Source: Kiritimatiellales bacterium
GTDB taxonomy: Bacteria; Verrucomicrobiota; Kiritimatiellia; Kiritimatiellales; Pontiellaceae
DNA: 9,901 nucleotides
Assembly (NCBI GenBank): GCA_030630445.1
Contig: DAOVNC010000090.1
Location: 1-9,901 of the forward strand
Direction: 5' to 3'
Made by a program: the position numbers and the translations under genes. The notes under the pieces are model-generated. The model worked only from the letters and a program-made list of their open reading frames with translations. It made no database searches and was not told the DNA's origin. Shown here in pieces: positions 6,961 to 9,901 of the stretch (position 1 is the first letter of the stretch; every line of letters begins with the position of its first letter).

Positions 6961-7587
6961 CTATTCCTCTCCTTTCACCATCGGGACGAAGCGGACGTGT
7001 ATGTCGGGGATCTCTGTGAAGGTGTCGCCGGTTTTTTTGAGGATGACCAACTGCTGGATGCCGGTGCCAACAGGCAGGATCATTCGTCCACCATCCTTGA
7101 GCTGATCGACCAGCGCCTTGGGGATTTCGTTCGGGGCGCAGGTGACGATGATGGCGTCGAACGGCGCGTGTTCCGGCCATCCCTTGTAGCCGTCGCCGGT
7201 CATGAGTATCACCCGGCCATAGCCTTCGGCGGCGAGCACCTTGCGGGCGTGGGCGGCGAGCTCGGGAACGATTTCAATGCTGTAGACCGTCGCCTTCAAC
7301 TCGGCAAGGATAGCCGCCTGGTATCCGGAACCCGTGCCGATTTCGAGTACGCGTTCGCCCGGCTTCAGCTCCATGCGCTGGGTCATGTAGGCCACAATGA
7401 AGGGTTGGGAAATGGTTTGCCCATATCCGATCGGGCACGGGTGGTCGCCATAGGGATCGACGCGCCTGCGGATTCCTTCCGGTATGTAGGCATGCCGCCG
7501 CACCTTGGCCATCGCCTCCAGCACGCGCTCGTCCGTTATCTTGTAGCGGCGTAATACGGCAACCATCGCCTTGCGTTCGGCCTCCAT
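6961..7587 (-). CDS. pcm: Protein-L-isoaspartate O-methyltransferase
   Basis: Pcm uses S-adenosylmethionine to methylate isoaspartyl residues in aged proteins, which starts their repair to aspartate. Seen here: GYGQTISQP (54-62), SAM-binding motif I VLEIGTGSGYQAA (80-92), acidic SIEIVPELAAHAR, GDGYKGWPEHAPFDAIIVT, and LKDGGRMILPVG. From the ATG at 7587 the length is 208 residues, the usual size, with AAGGAGG five bases upstream. However, the same frame stays open to a GTG at 7668. The extra 27 residues read as basic (KKSCRAR), then hydrophobic (VAVVLLLLTPG), then CFA before KEE, which looks like a signal peptide and would give an exported form of 235 residues overlapping the upstream gene by 26 bases. 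I chose the ATG on ribosome-site strength and family length. The gene follows the MTH1187-family gene and converges on tilS, 49 bases away, with no clear terminator between them. Confidence 0.93.
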   Translation of the reverse strand: MEAERKAMVAVLRRYKITDERVLEAMAKVRRHAYIPEGIRRRVDPYGDHPCPIGYGQTISQPFIVAYMTQRMELKPGERVLEIGTGSGYQAAILAELKATVYSIEIVPELAAHARKVLAAEGYGRVILMTGDGYKGWPEHAPFDAIIVTCAPNEIPKALVDQLKDGGRMILPVGTGIQQLVILKKTGDTFTEIPDIHVRFVPMVKGEE

Positions 7588-7592
7588 GGATT

Positions 7593-7599
7593 CCTCCTT
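7593..7599 (-). promoter_or_regulatory. Strong Shine-Dalgarno deciding the pcm start
   Basis: AAGGAGG on the minus strand, five bases before the ATG at 7587. It favours the short cytoplasmic form of Pcm, although these bases would also be codons (K-E-E) of the longer form. Confidence 0.75.
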
Positions 7600-7642
7600 C
7601 GCAAAACAGCCGGGCGTTAGCAGCAAGAGAACGACAGCAACT

Positions 7643-7945
7643 CTAGCCCTGCAGCTTTTCTTCCACACTATTGACCTTGTCTTCAAGCGACTGCTCCCTG
7701 TCGGTGCGCGTTCCAATCTTCAGGATGGTGAACACGCGGGGCGCGCCCATTCCATGTACTTTTTCGTGGCACGCCTTGACGGCGGCCATCACGGCATCCC
7801 ATTCGCCTTCGATGGCGGTGCCGTTCGGATGCAGGGTGGTTTTCAACCCGGTCCTCTTGAGGATGTCTTCGCAGGCGGCGACATATTTCGAAAGCGATAT
7901 GCCCACCCCGATTGGCACCACGGTTAAATCGGCAATCATGTTCAT
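7643..7945 (-). CDS. MTH1187-family (UPF0045) thiamine-binding-like protein
   Basis: The 100-residue protein opens MNMIADLTVVPIGVGISLSKYVA and has KTTLHPNGTAIEGEWDAVMAAVKACHEKVHGMGAPRVFTILKIGTRTD, the diagnostic pattern of the MTH1187/UPF0045 family (ferredoxin-like fold, forms tetramers). Members bind thiamine-like ligands in the related YkoF group; the physiological role is unclear. The ATG at 7945 has GAGGAGG eight bases upstream. A further ATG two codons in (7939) is less well spaced, and the longer open frame to 8029 has no ribosome site. A promoter-like site lies just before it. pcm follows 55 bases later (or overlaps it, if the GTG start is used), so the two are likely co-transcribed, without an obvious functional link. 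Confidence 0.88.
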   Translation of the reverse strand: MNMIADLTVVPIGVGISLSKYVAACEDILKRTGLKTTLHPNGTAIEGEWDAVMAAVKACHEKVHGMGAPRVFTILKIGTRTDREQSLEDKVNSVEEKLQG

Positions 7946-7971
7946 GCTTAATTCCTCCTCTGAACAAAGGG

Positions 7972-8000
7972 AAAATACCAAGTCCGGCCGGAAATGTCGA
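7972..8000 (-). promoter_or_regulatory. Sigma-70-type promoter candidate for the MTH1187-family/pcm pair
   Basis: On the minus strand TCGACA (8000-7995) and TATTTT (7977-7972) are separated by 17 bases, with five and four of six consensus matches. Transcription would start near 7965, about 20 bases before the ATG at 7945. It lies in the 88-base gap after the histidine kinase stop, so the pair need not depend on the two-component operon. Confidence 0.5.
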
Positions 8001-8033
8001 GCCATGCGAAAAAAATCTGCGGCACACAAGAAT

Positions 8034-9410
8034 TCAACCCACGGGGATCGAGAGGGTTACCCGGAAAAGCCCGGGTTCGGGCAACGCGGCGGCAAGCTGT
8101 ATTCCGAGCAGGTTGCAAAAGCGCTTTGCCACCGCCAATCCCAAACCACTGTGGACTGATCCCGAGCGAGCCTTGTCCTTGCGCCACAGCGGATCGCATA
8201 GGTGCTCCAGATCCGCTTCGGAAAGCGTTGCCTGTGTGTTTGACAGCGTTACAACGCAGCGTCCGCCGACCGCTTCGGCGCAACATTCCACCCTGCCGCC
8301 CCGGGGTGTATACTCCATGACATTCCGGCACAGATTGCTCAGGACAACCTCCAGCATGGCGCGGTTCGTTTCCACAAGAAGCCCGGGTTCCAGCGTCCAC
8401 GTCGACGCAATCCCCTTCTCTTGAAGCGGCTCTGCGATCGAGCCGCTAATCGCCTCCAGCACGCTGGAAACCTCCACGGGTTCAATGGCGATGTCCTGCA
8501 AGCCGGCTTCGCAGCGGGAAAGCGACAGCAGGGCATTCACCACCGCCTGCATCTGCAAGGCAATGGCGTGCGCCTCCCCGACCGCCGCCGAGGCGGCTTC
8601 GGGATCATCGGGCCACTTCAGCGCCACCTCCGTTGATGAACGCAGTTCCGCGATGGGGGTGTAGAGTTCGTGCGCCATGGCGGAGGTCAGGCTGCGCTCC
8701 CGCTGGAAACCCGCCGCGATGCGTTCGAGCAACCGATCCAGTTGCCGGGCGATGGGTTGTAACTCCACCGGCAGAGAGGGCAGGGAAAAACGCGTATCCA
8801 GCGTTCCCTCATCGACGGAAACCACCTGGTCGGCAAAAATGCCCAGAGGACGCAATCCCCTTCCAACCAGATGGTTCAATCCCAAGGCGAGGGCCAATAG
8901 CAGCAGCAACGTCGCCCCCGTAAAGCCAAGGGCCATGGAACGGAACAGGCGATGCAGTCGAACCGTATCGCGTGCCACAACAATGTCGAGGCGACCCCCG
9001 CCAAAAACCACTTCCATGACCGCCGCACGCCCCCGGACCCCGCCGGGCAACTCCAGATCGTAGCTCACCGGCTCCGCCCAAGGAACCGTATCCGGCAAGG
9101 CCAGCGTCGCCGAGCCGAGCGAGGGGGACCGCGCAAGGACATCGCCATGGCGGATTTTTACCTGGAAATATTCCGGATGCTCGCGCCGTTCGAACTCCAA
9201 CATGCGCGTCTCCGCAAACTCTAGGTCATAGCCGTCGTCGTCCCACTCCGTCAGCGCCGCAAAATCGTGGGCCTTGGTGCGCAGCGAATAATCGAATTCC
9301 GAAAGAACCGCCGCATGAACCACACGGTAGGCCAGATAACCGATCCCGACCGACAGGACGCCCACCACCAGCAGCAACAGCCATGTTAGATCTTTGCGCA
9401 TTGATTTCAT
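8034..9410 (-). CDS. Membrane sensor histidine kinase of a two-component pair
   Basis: The 458-residue protein has TM1 at about 8-30 (WLLLLVVGVLSVGIGYLAY), a periplasmic sensor of about 125 residues, TM2 at about 158-183 (TLLLLLALALGL) and a HAMP-like linker. HisKA has His247 in AMAHELYTPIAEL, and the HATPase has the N box NLCRNVMEYTP and G2 box HSGLGLAVAKRF. The expected signal is unknown. Two departures are seen: the residue after HEL is Tyr where Arg is usual, and the G1 (DxGxG) box is replaced by TLSNTQATLSEADLEHL, a form I recall in some kinases with the RKDxARSxxxHSGLGL signature. The start ATG overlaps the response-regulator stop by four bases (ATGA), with GAGGA about nine bases upstream; an ATG nine bases earlier is too close to that site. 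It autophosphorylates and passes phosphate to the adjacent regulator. Confidence 0.92.
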   Translation of the reverse strand: MKSMRKDLTWLLLLVVGVLSVGIGYLAYRVVHAAVLSEFDYSLRTKAHDFAALTEWDDDGYDLEFAETRMLEFERREHPEYFQVKIRHGDVLARSPSLGSATLALPDTVPWAEPVSYDLELPGGVRGRAAVMEVVFGGGRLDIVVARDTVRLHRLFRSMALGFTGATLLLLLALALGLNHLVGRGLRPLGIFADQVVSVDEGTLDTRFSLPSLPVELQPIARQLDRLLERIAAGFQRERSLTSAMAHELYTPIAELRSSTEVALKWPDDPEAASAAVGEAHAIALQMQAVVNALLSLSRCEAGLQDIAIEPVEVSSVLEAISGSIAEPLQEKGIASTWTLEPGLLVETNRAMLEVVLSNLCRNVMEYTPRGGRVECCAEAVGGRCVVTLSNTQATLSEADLEHLCDPLWRKDKARSGSVHSGLGLAVAKRFCNLLGIQLAAALPEPGLFRVTLSIPVG

Positions 9411-9901
9411 TCGGAGCATTCCTCCAGCAAATAGCCCTCTCCGCGTTTCGTCAAGATCTTGGTTTTGCTTCCGGATGCCGCCAACTTCCTGCGCAGCACG
9501 CTGACGGTTGAGTCGATCGTATTGCTGAAAATTTCCGACGCTTCCGCATACATGTGGGCTTCGATTTCCGGGCGGCTCGCCAGCGCGCCTGCCCGCAGAC
9601 AGAGGAATTCCAACACCCGGTATTCGCGCGGGGTCAGCGACAAAGGATTTTCCTCCACGCGGACTTCGTGCCGGTTCAGATCCAGCAACAGGTTTCCGAT
9701 GCGCAGCTCCGGATTCTTTTGGCCATAGCGGCGGCGGACGAGCGCCCCCACCCGGGCCAACAGCTCATCGAGGGAAAAAGGCTTGGTCAGATAATCGTCG
9801 GCACCCGCTTCAAGCCCGGCAACGCGATCCTCGACGGCATCCCTGGCCGTCAGGATCAAGACATGGGTTTCAACCCCCTTGTCGCGCAACCGCTTCAGCA
9901 A
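9407..9901 (-). CDS. OmpR-family response regulator (N-terminus outside window)
   Basis: The gene enters from the right edge on the minus strand, so the first 70 residues or so, including the phosphoacceptor Asp, are not seen. The visible receiver part has LILTARD (conserved Thr/Ser position) and GADDYLTKPFSLDELLARV, with the conserved Lys. A linker and an OmpR/PhoB winged helix follow, with LSLTPREYRVLEFLCLRAG, the recognition-helix region NTIDSTVSVLRRKL and the wing KILTKRGEGYLLEE. It binds DNA as a phosphorylated dimer. Its stop overlaps the kinase start by four bases, giving a regulator-kinase operon. Targets are unknown. Confidence 0.94.
   Translation of the reverse strand: MLKRLRDKGVETHVLILTARDAVEDRVAGLEAGADDYLTKPFSLDELLARVGALVRRRYGQKNPELRIGNLLLDLNRHEVRVEENPLSLTPREYRVLEFLCLRAGALASRPEIEAHMYAEASEIFSNTIDSTVSVLRRKLAASGSKTKILTKRGEGYLLEECSE

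Noticed and set aside
8010..8017. Intrinsic terminator after the histidine kinase (T-run on the minus strand)
   Set aside because: A run of T is present but no GC-rich stem-loop precedes it.

Overview
The window looks like a chromosomal segment of a Gram-negative bacterium of moderate to high GC content. The PVC group is plausible, and Kiritimatiellota or a related Verrucomicrobiota-type lineage is my best guess. This rests on the style of the tilS protein, on two kinds of dispersed repeat placed inside its coding sequence (a heptamer tandem and a long hairpin that encodes peptide), and on the style of the type I restriction genes. The taxonomic call is inference only.

Left part (1-5532, + strand): a type I restriction-modification locus with an accessory island behind it. 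The end of hsdM overlaps hsdS by one base. No hsdR is present in the window. hsdS has an uninterrupted run of 12 C between its two half-repeats, a possible phase-variation switch. Downstream, the 3' end of hsdS plus about 20 bases beyond its stop codon occurs three times: intact in hsdS, and as two remnants at 3422-3484 and 4982-5066. These tails separate cargo modules. Module A (2127-3421) is a three-gene operon of a HEPN-family protein, an unrecognised 152-aa protein and a SecB-like chaperone, a layout that resembles a toxin-antitoxin-chaperone system. Module B (3674-4958) is an unrecognised 263-aa protein overlapping a PIN-domain nuclease. Module C (5086-5532) is a single gene resembling a phage protein family of unknown function. 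I see no integrase or transposase.

Right part (5568-9901): probable core chromosome. tilS (tRNA-Ile lysidine synthetase, + strand) converges on a minus-strand block. That block, in its transcription order, holds an OmpR-family response regulator (cut by the window edge), a histidine kinase overlapping it by four bases, then a promoter-like site, an MTH1187-family thiamine-binding-like protein and pcm (protein-L-isoaspartate methyltransferase).

The main points of interest are the modular cargo punctuated by hsdS tails, the HEPN/unknown/SecB-like operon, and the poly-C tract in hsdS. No gene-free stretch exceeds 300 bases; the longest are 1858-2126 and 3422-3673.
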